DNA of 64,000 nucleotides, taken from assembly GCA_027488905.1 (NCBI GenBank), contig JAIYAT010000003.1, positions 54,642 to 118,641 on the forward strand, in the 5' to 3' direction. Below are positions 9,801 to 16,848 of this stretch, in pieces (position 1 is the stretch's first letter; each line of letters begins with the position of its first letter). Under the pieces are notes generated by a model. It saw only the letters and a program-made list of their open reading frames with translations, made no database searches and was not told the origin of the DNA. Both the position numbers and the translations under genes were made by a program. The stretch comes from Bacteroidota bacterium (GTDB taxonomy: Bacteria > Bacteroidota > Bacteroidia > UKL13-3).

Positions 9801-10327
9801 CATACAGAGATACCCTAAAATCAGTTTTTAGTTGCGATAGTATTATTATCTTGAACCTAAGTGTTAACCCACTTCCTACCCCAACGATTACGCAAAATGG
9901 CCAGGAACTTAGCACAGAAAATTTCTCCTTCTACCAATGGAAACTTAACAATAACAACATTGTAGGAGCCAACAACAGAAACTTTACACCAACTGCAATT
10001 GGTAACTATACCGTTGAAGTAACAGATAACAACTCTTGTAAAAATGTATCTGTTCCTTTTGCAGTAAGTTCTGTAGGTTTATTAAATTTAAAACAGTTAA
10101 ACATTAGTATTTATCCCAATCCAGCAAAAGAACAATTTAGTATAAGTCATGTTCCAACGCATACCAAAATTCAATTGATGAGCATTGAAGGTAAGGTGCT
10201 TTTTACAAAATGGAGCGAAAATGAGACTGAAACCATTGACACCAAAGATTGGTTGCCTGGCATATACTTGGTAAGTTTAGAAATAGAAAACAGACTCCAT
10301 CTTAGCAAAATTCAGGTTATGCACTAG
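6887..10327 (+). CDS. Giant LamG/Ig-like surface protein with T9SS sorting domain
   Basis: 1146 aa. A signal peptide (MKKIITLLAFIGIAILLNAQ) is followed by a LamG/concanavalin-like domain at about 25-215 (RTIAFWFKSN, WTHLAVTTNNGTLSIYINGV, MMDDLIIYNRAL). After it come several Ig-like domains of the type found in Bacteroidota adhesins, each with CxGxxVxL and IKWFN/VRWYN/IVWYDKATGG strands, and two short Cys-containing repeats with SYTFNGQTL/SYRFNGIDL near 900-980. The C-terminus (ISIYPNPAKEQFSI to PGIYLVSL) is a T9SS type A sorting domain. It is likely a cell-surface adhesin or carbohydrate-binding protein. It stands alone between a divergent sensor operon and a clear downstream terminator. Several antisense open frames inside it are shadows. 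Confidence 0.85.
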   Translation: MKKIITLLAFIGIAILLNAQIPQNGLINRFTFDNTVMGTVGSNSITSILPIYGANRNNEPSKALNINSANNATNSAGITGLPTGNNARTIAFWFKSNASSIHSFFNYGPSNAGFALAYDPGSSRIIVSNGITEFPITRNYSTNWTHLAVTTNNGTLSIYINGVLSATTTLNFNVPVNPTSRIGFSPFAAYYGSFMMDDLIIYNRALNLSEINQIRNGNCFAMPINTTPIGNLTICEGQSVNLTVTGNKTIKWFNTLNGTTPFDTGNSITTPVLNRDTIFYALSDSLGCTSERTAIAITVIPLVNPITPTILTDTNSHYCIGNRVWLEASATNGLVRWYNLPVGGNILDTGRLFLTPTLNENATYYVENSTKCGAQSVSPRLPILLKVNGNGDLINSTPNYLMFACSNFTNSTQLKVSSTSNDIAWRWSGPIFATGKEITTPSGITRDTTFWAIAKQAGSCTATLPLRIKSYGYLATAPSNQTQINTTPICPGDTITLKATSLDLVPLIWRNSFGGIVGSGDSIRIPNSKDGKFTVRRGDGWCASNSTNVNIATTATPLGIITYSNDTIKTTNTFDSYKLFRNGVEVASGNTGSFAVPVSCGEYRATFTNTANTCGSFSALVRRTQIPAGPGALCYYYDFQGFNGLQFPALMSWALNGTPAEPSMPINQTGVTTTSNWICPASGTLNVRIKSANGCYYNASFLVQNITNIYNQLAGGFQGVDSLTTCTILSNILNVSLPASINISTPSLVCNGSTAQFTGNITVPGNIVWYDKATGGSPINTGNNFTTAPLDTLYSVYAARNYMGCESQRLARTANVQGKINAKISSSSDTVCENSVIQLTASNDLPNATYVWNNGLGSGALKSFRPSQTDSFRVVATVNGCRDTAYKYITVKSKSSYQFKVTQCAGTSYTFNGQTLTSSNTYEVTLRNAAGCDSLVTLELSFLDQISNQINVAICSGQSYRFNGIDLTSNGTYRDTLKSVFSCDSIIILNLSVNPLPTPTITQNGQELSTENFSFYQWKLNNNNIVGANNRNFTPTAIGNYTVEVTDNNSCKNVSVPFAVSSVGLLNLKQLNISIYPNPAKEQFSISHVPTHTKIQLMSIEGKVLFTKWSENETETIDTKDWLPGIYLVSLEIENRLHLSKIQVMH

Positions 10328-10342
10328 TCTTCAATTAGGTAA

Positions 10343-10375
10343 AAAAACCCCATTTACATTGTATTTGGGGTTTTT
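10343..10375 (+). terminator. Rho-independent terminator
   Basis: The stem AAAAACCCCA pairs with TGGGGTTTTT (10 bp) around a 13-base loop, followed by a T-rich tract. It lies 15 bases after the stop of the giant T9SS gene and isolates it from the downstream Fe-S gene. Confidence 0.85.
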
Positions 10376-10422
10376 CTTTTAAAGGATTTTACTAAATTGC
10401 CTCGGTTATCAAAATACAAGTT

Positions 10423-11211
10423 ATGAGCGATTTTAGAGTACGAACAATGGCCGAGGTAGCATCAGCAGGCGAAGAAGCAGAAATTTTGTTTTGGGTAGGT
10501 TGTGCGGGAAGTTTTGATGAACGTGCCCAAAAAATTACCAAGGCTGTAGCTAAAATTTTGCATCAAGCTAAAATCAACTTTGCCATTCTTGGAACAGAGG
10601 AAGCCTGCACCGGCGACCCAGCCAAACGAGCAGGTAATGAGTTTTTATTTCAAATGATGGCCATGCAAAATATCACCACATTGAACATGTATGGTGTGAA
10701 AAAAATAGTCACCGCCTGCCCTCATTGCTTTAATACACTCAAAAATGAATACCCAGAATTGGGTGGAACTTATGAAGTATTGCATCATACAACTTTAATA
10801 AATCAGTTACTAAGCGACAATAAAATTAGCATTTCTGGTGGAGGCTTTGCAGGGAAACGCATTACTTACCATGATAGCTGTTACCTAGGCAGAGCCAATG
10901 ATATTTACGAAGCACCAAGAGAAGTTATTCAAAAACTCGATGCCGCTTTGGTTGAAATGAAACGCAGTAAGGCAAATGGATTATGCTGCGGTGCGGGCGG
11001 TGCCCAGATGTTTAAAGATGCAGAAAAGGGAAACAAAGAAGTAAACCTTGAAAGAGCAGATGACATGCTTGAAAGTAATGCAAACATTGTTGCTGCTGCA
11101 TGTCCTTTTTGTATGACCATGCTCAGAGATGGTGTTAAACACCACAATAAAGAAGCAGAGATTGAAGTGAAAGATATTGCAGAACTTGTAGCTGGTGCTT
11201 TAGACCTGTAA
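10423..11211 (+). CDS. CCG-domain (Fe-S)-binding protein, HdrB/LutA-like
   Basis: 262 aa. It has two cysteine-rich CCG domains. The first contains WVGCAGSFDERA, CTGDPAKR and ACPHCFNTL; the second contains HDSCYLGR, GLCCGAGG and AACPFCMTML. These motifs bind a non-cubane or 4Fe-4S cluster in heterodisulfide reductase B, GlpC/LutA and related electron-transfer subunits. In many Bacteroidota the gene directly follows a dicluster ferredoxin-like gene, the partner that ends at 428 here. An unusual ~10-kb separation therefore divides two probable subunits. The substrate is unknown. The start ATG at 10423 is well placed after the upstream terminator. Confidence 0.88.
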   Translation: MSDFRVRTMAEVASAGEEAEILFWVGCAGSFDERAQKITKAVAKILHQAKINFAILGTEEACTGDPAKRAGNEFLFQMMAMQNITTLNMYGVKKIVTACPHCFNTLKNEYPELGGTYEVLHHTTLINQLLSDNKISISGGGFAGKRITYHDSCYLGRANDIYEAPREVIQKLDAALVEMKRSKANGLCCGAGGAQMFKDAEKGNKEVNLERADDMLESNANIVAAACPFCMTMLRDGVKHHNKEAEIEVKDIAELVAGALDL

Positions 11212-11239
11212 AATTTAATTTCTAAATTTTCTAAAATAA

Positions 11240-11267
11240 GTCGACCCGCAATTGCTTGCAGGCCGAC
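11240..11267 (+). terminator. Imperfect hairpin after the CCG-domain gene
   Basis: GTCG, CC and GCAA on the left arm pair with TTGC, GG and CGAC on the right around a TTGC loop, with two mismatches. It lies 29 bases after the stop codon. The following bases are pyrimidine-rich (CTTCCTTGCTT) but not a clean T run, so termination is moderate evidence only. Confidence 0.4.
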
Positions 11268-11439
11268 CTTCCTTGCTTACTTATTGTATTGCTACAACAG
11301 TTTCTTTATATCTAGTTATTGACTTTTGATTGTGACTAAAACTCAAATATAAAATAATTACCAAATTAATAATAATTGTTACTTAGCGTAATAATTAACA
11401 TCATCATGTAATGAAATAAAGCCAAACCTTGCAAACACG

Positions 11440-11796
11440 ATGCACCTAGGTTTAAAAATAAAAATTGCAAGAGTTGGTAAAGGTCTTACCCAAGAACAAT
11501 TGGCAGAAAAGATTGATAAAACTAGGCCACTAATTAGCAGCATTGAGCAATCTGGAAAAGTAAATCATTATACACTCAAGAAAATCTGCAAAGTTTTAAA
11601 CTTGGATATCAATACATTAGAAAATAGCAGTGCTGAGCCACAGGAGTACTACAATGTAAAAGACCAAAATAAACTACAAGACCAACTAAACCAAATGAGC
11701 CTTGAACTAAGTTATCTCAAAAATTTAGTTGAATCTCAAAAAGACCTTATCACTTCTTTAAAAGGGCAAATTATTTTATTACAAAAAGGGAAATAA
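11440..11796 (+). CDS. XRE-family HTH regulator with coiled-coil tail
   Basis: 118 aa. An N-terminal HTH_3 domain (LKIKIARVGKGLTQEQLAEK, then RPLISSIEQSG) spans residues 3-62. A Gln- and Leu-rich heptad region follows (residues ~78-115), which probably forms a coiled coil for oligomerisation. This short form is common in Bacteroidota. It stands alone between the CCG gene and the convergent cphA. No toxin partner is adjacent, so an antitoxin role is not supported. The target is unknown; regulation of the neighbouring cyanophycin genes is possible but only by position. Confidence 0.8.
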   Translation: MHLGLKIKIARVGKGLTQEQLAEKIDKTRPLISSIEQSGKVNHYTLKKICKVLNLDINTLENSSAEPQEYYNVKDQNKLQDQLNQMSLELSYLKNLVESQKDLITSLKGQIILLQKGK

Positions 11797-11891
11797 CCAG
11801 CACAATTCGTTTGGTTATGTTATCCTATAAGTAATATTTTTTATCAAAACACTCCTAAATCTTAATTTGGATTCTGACAAAATATTATCAA

Positions 11892-14504
11892 TTAATTTGA
11901 ATCATCCTCTTCTTTCAATCTCAAGATTTGATCCAAAGCATCTGGCACCACATCACTACAAATGGTAATAAAATCTCCAAGTTCTGCATGCTTAATGGCA
12001 AATTCAATGGCCTCTGATTCTTTCTTAATTACAGTCAGCTTTTTGTTTGGGTCAATTTCAAAAATACCTTTAGTAATTAACTCAATAATTTCTTCCTCAG
12101 TTCGCCCACGCATGTTTTTATCTTGCCTTATAATAATCTCCTGAAACATTTTTGCAGCTTGCCTACCCAATGCAATCGTATCTTCATCTCTTCTATCTCC
12201 AACGCCTGCAATGATTCCAATATGCTTCGCATTAATTTTTGCCAACATGTCGCCTATTGCTTCAAAACCTGCTGTATTATGTGCATAATCAACCATCACC
12301 TCAAATCGCTTAAACCTAAAAATATTCATTCTTCCAGGGGTTTGTGCAGGACCAGGAATAAAGGTTTGAAGGGCTGTGCGCATGTCTTCTATTTTGAACT
12401 GGCGGATAAATCCTGCTAATAAGGTTGGCAATACATTTTCAATATTATAGGTAGCGCGTCCGCCAAAGGTTAGTGGAATATTTACCACTCTTTCTACCCT
12501 AATTTTCCAGGTACCTTTTGCAATTGTTACATAACCATTTTCGCAAATAGCTGCTAACCCTCCAGCTTTCATGTGCTCTTGAATGATTGGATTATTTTCA
12601 TTCATACTAAAATAAGCCACCTTACAATCTAAGTCTTTCGCCATTGATACAGTCCACTTGTTATCGGCATTTAAAATAGCATACCCACTAGGCATAACAC
12701 TTTTTGGAACAACAGACTTAGCACGTGTCAATTGCTCAATGGTATCAATATCTTGCAGACCTAGGTGGTCTTCTGCAATGTTGGTAACAATGGCCAAATC
12801 ACAACGATGGAAGCCTAATCCAGCTCTTAGGATGCCTCCTCTAGCAGTTTCTAATACGGCAAAATCAACTGTTGGATCTTTAAGCACAAACTCTGCACTA
12901 ACTGGACCCGTGCAGTCACCCTTCATCATCATTTGATTTTGAATATAAACCCCATCTGTGGTTGTGTACCCAACTTTATATCCCATGGTTTTAACCATAT
13001 GTGCCATTAATCTGGTGGTAGTGGTTTTACCATTTGTTCCAGTAATTGCAATGATTGGAATTCTTGCGCTTGTTCCAAGAGGGTACAACATATCTATCAC
13101 TGGCTCTGCAACATTTCTTGGTAAGCCCTCTGTTGGGTCGATATGCATTCTAAAGCCAGGAGCTGCATTAACTTCTAAAATAGCCCCACCATTATTTTGA
13201 ATAGGTTCAGACAAACTAGGTGCCATGATATCTATACCACAAATATCCAATCCAATGATTCGTGCAATTCGCTCACACATAAAAATATTATCAGGATGAA
13301 CATAGTCTGTAATATCAGTTGCTGTTCCGCCTGTGCTTAAGTTTGCTGTTGGCTTCAACCACAGTTCCTCACCTATAGGCAGAATGCTTGCTAGGTTCAA
13401 ACCTTTCTTTTCTAAAATATCTAAAGTAAAATCATCAATTTTAATACTAGTTAATGTTTTTTCATGACCATATCCTCTTCTAGGGTCTTTATTGGTGTTG
13501 TCTATTAACTCTTGAATGCTATGCTTTCCATCACCTAGTACCGAGGCAGGTTTTCGAATTGCCGCAGCAACAAACTTGTAGTTAATTACCAATACACGAT
13601 GATCAAGCCCAGTAATAAATTTTTCAACAATTACACCTCTAGAATAAACTTTGGCGGCTTCAAATCCCCTTAAAGCTTCTTCCCATGTTTGCAAATTAGT
13701 GGTTGCACCTTTACCATGGTTTCCGTCTACAGGTTTAGTAACCGCAGGAAAGCCAATTCGCTCAATTGCCTCTTTTAATGCCTCCTCTGTATACACAATT
13801 CTACCACTGGGAACTGGAATTTCTGCGGCCTCTAGTAAATTTTTTGTTTCTTCTTTGTTACACGCAATATCTACTGCAATACTGCCTGTTGTGCTTGCTA
13901 CCGTTGCGCGAATCCTTCTTTGGTTCACACCATAACCTAATTGAACCAATGAATTCTTGTTTAACCTTATAAATGGTATTCCTCTTGCAACTGCCTCGTC
14001 TACAATACATCCAGTACTTGGACCTAAACGCTCTGACTCTCTTATTTCTCTTAAAGTTTGGATATCTTCACTCAAATCATAATCGACACCCTCAATCAAA
14101 GCCTCAGCTATCTTCACAGAAGCTTTAGCAGTATAAATACCTGCCTTTTCTTCCATATAGCTAAAAACGACATTATAAACACCATGCTTGCCTGTGCTTC
14201 GTGTTCTACCAAAACCACAATCCATTCCTGCTAAGGTTTGCAGTTCTAAGGCGATATGCTCAATTACATGACCCATCCAAGTGCCTTCTTCTATTCTACT
14301 AAAGAAACCACCCAACACACCTTCTGAACATCGATGTGAATACATGCTTGGAAAGAGCGTTTCTAAACGCACTCTAAAACCTGGGATTTTATTGGTTGGC
14401 CGCTCTTCCATCTCCTCCAAATCCAAGCGCATTTGAATAAGTTTATGCCTTTTTATGCTCCAATAATTTGGGCCACGCATCACTTTAATGTCAATTACCT
14501 TCAT
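11892..14504 (-). CDS. cphA: Cyanophycin synthetase
   Basis: 870 aa, the usual length of CphA1, which polymerises Asp and Arg into cyanophycin with two ATP-dependent steps. The N-terminal cyanophycin-specific domain covers about 1-160. An ATP-grasp domain covers ~220-475 (VTKPVDGNHGKGATTN, EVNAAPGFRMH) and adds Asp. A Mur-ligase-like domain from ~485 has the P-loop ITGTNGKTTTT and ETARGGILRAGLGF, and its C-terminal part (MVDYAHN, GDRRDED) adds Arg. All catalytic landmarks look intact. It is divergent from cphB, with 85 bp between their starts, which suggests coordinated but separately directed promoters. Confidence in the function is high. Confidence 0.95.
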   Translation of the reverse strand: MKVIDIKVMRGPNYWSIKRHKLIQMRLDLEEMEERPTNKIPGFRVRLETLFPSMYSHRCSEGVLGGFFSRIEEGTWMGHVIEHIALELQTLAGMDCGFGRTRSTGKHGVYNVVFSYMEEKAGIYTAKASVKIAEALIEGVDYDLSEDIQTLREIRESERLGPSTGCIVDEAVARGIPFIRLNKNSLVQLGYGVNQRRIRATVASTTGSIAVDIACNKEETKNLLEAAEIPVPSGRIVYTEEALKEAIERIGFPAVTKPVDGNHGKGATTNLQTWEEALRGFEAAKVYSRGVIVEKFITGLDHRVLVINYKFVAAAIRKPASVLGDGKHSIQELIDNTNKDPRRGYGHEKTLTSIKIDDFTLDILEKKGLNLASILPIGEELWLKPTANLSTGGTATDITDYVHPDNIFMCERIARIIGLDICGIDIMAPSLSEPIQNNGGAILEVNAAPGFRMHIDPTEGLPRNVAEPVIDMLYPLGTSARIPIIAITGTNGKTTTTRLMAHMVKTMGYKVGYTTTDGVYIQNQMMMKGDCTGPVSAEFVLKDPTVDFAVLETARGGILRAGLGFHRCDLAIVTNIAEDHLGLQDIDTIEQLTRAKSVVPKSVMPSGYAILNADNKWTVSMAKDLDCKVAYFSMNENNPIIQEHMKAGGLAAICENGYVTIAKGTWKIRVERVVNIPLTFGGRATYNIENVLPTLLAGFIRQFKIEDMRTALQTFIPGPAQTPGRMNIFRFKRFEVMVDYAHNTAGFEAIGDMLAKINAKHIGIIAGVGDRRDEDTIALGRQAAKMFQEIIIRQDKNMRGRTEEEIIELITKGIFEIDPNKKLTVIKKESEAIEFAIKHAELGDFITICSDVVPDALDQILRLKEEDDSN

Positions 14505-14555
14505 ATACTGTTAATATGTTTTGGGCGAAATATGAGGCTATCTAATGTCAAAACC

Positions 14556-14563
14556 TATCTTTG
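14556..14563 (+). promoter_or_regulatory. -7 promoter box of cphB
   Basis: TATCTTTG fits the Bacteroidota -7 consensus TAnnTTTG and ends 26 bases before the cphB start, in the cphA-cphB intergenic region. No TTG lies at the usual -33 spacing, so the assignment rests on the -7 box alone. Confidence 0.45.
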
Positions 14564-14589
14564 CCGATTAAACGATAATAAATAATAAA

Positions 14590-15459
14590 TTGGAATTACC
14601 AAAAGGAAAACTGGTTTCTGTTGGCGGAGCTGAAGATAAAGGAACCGATTTGGAAGAAGGATTTGTTCAACGCAATAGATTAAACTTCTTTGAACTAGGC
14701 ATTTTAAAGCGAATTGTTAATGAAGTAGGCGGTGAAAATAAGCACATTGAAGTTATTACAACGGCTTCCTCAATTCCTGAAGAAGTGGGTCAAAATTATC
14801 TAGATGCCTTCGGAAAAATTGGTTGTACAAATATTGGAATCATGGATATCAGAAAAAGAGAAGATGTTCATAACCCCAACTATATCGAAAGAATTAAAAA
14901 AGCAGATGGGGTAATGTTCAGTGGCGGCGACCAATTAAGACTCACTAGTATTTTTGGCGGCACAGAAATTTATCAAATTTTGCACGACCGATATCTGGAA
15001 GAAGAAAACTTTGTGATTGCTGGTACCAGCGCTGGGGCAATGGCCATGAGCAATACGATGATTTACCAAGGAAAAAGCGATTTAGCACATCTTAAAGGTG
15101 AAGTTCAATTAACCACTGGATTGGCTTTTGTTGGCAATGTTATCATCGACTCACATTTTGATAAGCGTGGAAGGTTTAATCGTTTAGCACAGGCTGTAGC
15201 CAGCAACCCACAATGCACTGGCATTGGGCTTGGAGAAGATACTGGTGTGGTTATTACTGAAGGAAATCAATTAGAAGTTGTAGGCAGTGGTGCAGTGGTT
15301 ATTGTAGATGGTAAAGACATCTTGCATACAAATATTACTGATGTAGACACGGGTGAACCTATTGCTGTTGAAAATCTAAAAGTTAGTATTATGGTAAGAG
15401 GCAATAGATTTTTGCTTAAGCAAAGAAAGTTTATTGCCAATGTAGCTACAGCAGTTTAG
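14590..15459 (+). CDS. cphB: Cyanophycinase, S51 peptidase family
   Basis: 289 aa, a typical length. Cyanophycinase cleaves cyanophycin to beta-Asp-Arg dipeptides. The nucleophile elbow AGTSAGA places the catalytic serine at residue 147, and SGGDQ at 111-115 is the conserved strand that shapes the active site. DSHFDKRGRFNRL and GLGEDT further on are also typical. The start is TTG at 14590, giving MELPKGKLVSVGGAED; no better ATG is in frame, and the upstream TATCTTTG box is well placed. It is divergent from cphA and convergent with the isoaspartyl peptidase, with which it shares a 4-base stop overlap. It is cytosolic, with no signal peptide, consistent with turnover of an intracellular reserve. 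Confidence 0.93.
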   Translation: MELPKGKLVSVGGAEDKGTDLEEGFVQRNRLNFFELGILKRIVNEVGGENKHIEVITTASSIPEEVGQNYLDAFGKIGCTNIGIMDIRKREDVHNPNYIERIKKADGVMFSGGDQLRLTSIFGGTEIYQILHDRYLEEENFVIAGTSAGAMAMSNTMIYQGKSDLAHLKGEVQLTTGLAFVGNVIIDSHFDKRGRFNRLAQAVASNPQCTGIGLGEDTGVVITEGNQLEVVGSGAVVIVDGKDILHTNITDVDTGEPIAVENLKVSIMVRGNRFLLKQRKFIANVATAV

Positions 15460-16397
15460 TTTTTGTAGATTGCGGTTTGAACCAACCCATCTGCATGAGA
15501 CCATGCTCTGTACATGCCGTCGCTGTTAAAAGGGAGTTGAATGTTGCCTTGGGTATCAATAGCAATTAATCCCCCTTCTCCACCCATTTTTACCAACTTA
15601 TCATTCACCACAAATTGACAAGCTTCCGCTAGGGTCAATCCCTTATATTGCATTATACAGCTTATGTCATAAGCCACAACAGCCCTTATAAAAAACTCGC
15701 CATGTCCTGTACAACTAATGGCACAAGTTTCATTGTTAGCATAGGTTCCAGCACCAATGATAGGTGTATCACCAATACGGCCAAAACGTTTGTTTGTCAT
15801 ACCACCAGTGCTAGTTGCAGCCGCTAAATTCCCATGCATATCTAAGGCCACAGCGCCAACTGTCCCAAACTTTTTTTCACCCTTCTCTAATTTTTCGGTG
15901 TGATCCAATTGATAAGTATCAGTATCCTTTATAGCTAACCACTGTTGATATCTTTCTTCTGTGTAGAAATAATCGTTTGGTTCAAACCGAAACCCACAAG
16001 TTTGAGCAAACGCCTCTGCCTCTTCGCCGCACAAATAAACATGTCCCGATTTTTCTTTAATAACACGTGCTAATTGAACAGGATTTTTGATACGGCTTAT
16101 GCCACTCACTGCACCTGCTTCCAAATGCTTTCCTTCCATAATGGAAGCATCCATTTGATGTGTTCCATTATTTGTAAAAACAGAACCACAACCCGCATTA
16201 AATAAAGGAAAATCTTCTAAACTAATAACGGCTGCCTCCACCGCATCTATTGAATTTCCGCCAGTTTTTAGAATCTCTAGGCCAGCATTAACTGCTGCTT
16301 TTAATGCATTTCGATAGGCAAGTTCTTTTTCTGGTGTCATTAGCGAAGGTAATATGGTACCTGCACCTCCATGAACAGCTATGGCAAAATTTCTCAT
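15456..16397 (-). CDS. iaaA: Isoaspartyl peptidase / plant-type asparaginase
   Basis: 313 aa. This Ntn hydrolase is made as a precursor and self-cleaves before its threonine. GTVGAVALD places the cut between G178 and T179, and GNLAAATSTGG supplies further active-site residues. The N-terminus MRNFAIAVHGGAG is typical. The enzyme hydrolyses beta-aspartyl dipeptides, including the beta-Asp-Arg released by cyanophycinase, yielding free Asp and Arg. Its position immediately convergent with cphB supports that role. There is no signal peptide. Its last codons contain one copy of GGTTTGAACC (15474) and an inner codon run another (15979). Confidence 0.9.
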   Translation of the reverse strand: MRNFAIAVHGGAGTILPSLMTPEKELAYRNALKAAVNAGLEILKTGGNSIDAVEAAVISLEDFPLFNAGCGSVFTNNGTHQMDASIMEGKHLEAGAVSGISRIKNPVQLARVIKEKSGHVYLCGEEAEAFAQTCGFRFEPNDYFYTEERYQQWLAIKDTDTYQLDHTEKLEKGEKKFGTVGAVALDMHGNLAAATSTGGMTNKRFGRIGDTPIIGAGTYANNETCAISCTGHGEFFIRAVVAYDISCIMQYKGLTLAEACQFVVNDKLVKMGGEGGLIAIDTQGNIQLPFNSDGMYRAWSHADGLVQTAIYKN

Positions 16398-16446
16398 GGC
16401 TCAAAAGTAGGCTTACTAGTTTAAATTCATCCGTTTTACAAAATAC

Positions 16447-16848
16447 TTATTTACCAAGATGCGATTCGAAAATGGATTTTAGTACTTCTGGTGAAATTGG
16501 TTTCTCTAGATAAAAATCTTCGAGATGGTAAAATTTAGCATGCTCTCTGTCTTCCCTACTTGCAGAACTTGTAACGATATAAATGCAAAGTTTATCAAAT
16601 AAACCAACTGTTTTCAGCTCGTCCAAGGTTCGCCAAGCATCCCAATCTTGCATGGTTATATCAAGAAGAATGATATCTGGCAAGGCTTGTTTAGCCTTGT
16701 CTCTTTCTATCAAGGTATTAAATGCTGCATGCCCATCATTAAATGAGGTTACAGTTTGAACCATGTCCGTTAATTCAATGAATTTCTCGGCTAAAAAAAC
16801 CAAGGTAGAATCATCGTCAATTACCATTACTTCTTTAATGACTTTCAT
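16447..16848 (-). CDS. Single-domain response regulator (receiver only)
   Basis: 133 aa. The receiver has D11-D13 as the acidic pocket, D63 as phosphoacceptor (IILLDITM), T/S in IVTSSAS, and K in LEKPIS. There is no output domain. The gene overlaps the end of the upstream PAS kinase by 14 bases and is surely co-transcribed and coupled. Such stand-alone receivers act by protein contact or as phosphorelay intermediates. Its output partner is not in the window. Confidence 0.88.
   Translation of the reverse strand: MKVIKEVMVIDDDSTLVFLAEKFIELTDMVQTVTSFNDGHAAFNTLIERDKAKQALPDIILLDITMQDWDAWRTLDELKTVGLFDKLCIYIVTSSASREDREHAKFYHLEDFYLEKPISPEVLKSIFESHLGK

Noticed and set aside
7489..9915. Several minus-strand open frames inside the giant T9SS gene
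   Set aside because: They lie antisense to a long, domain-supported gene, have no family features and follow from its codon usage.
11440..11796. Toxin-antitoxin module
   Set aside because: The XRE protein has no adjacent toxin gene on either side.
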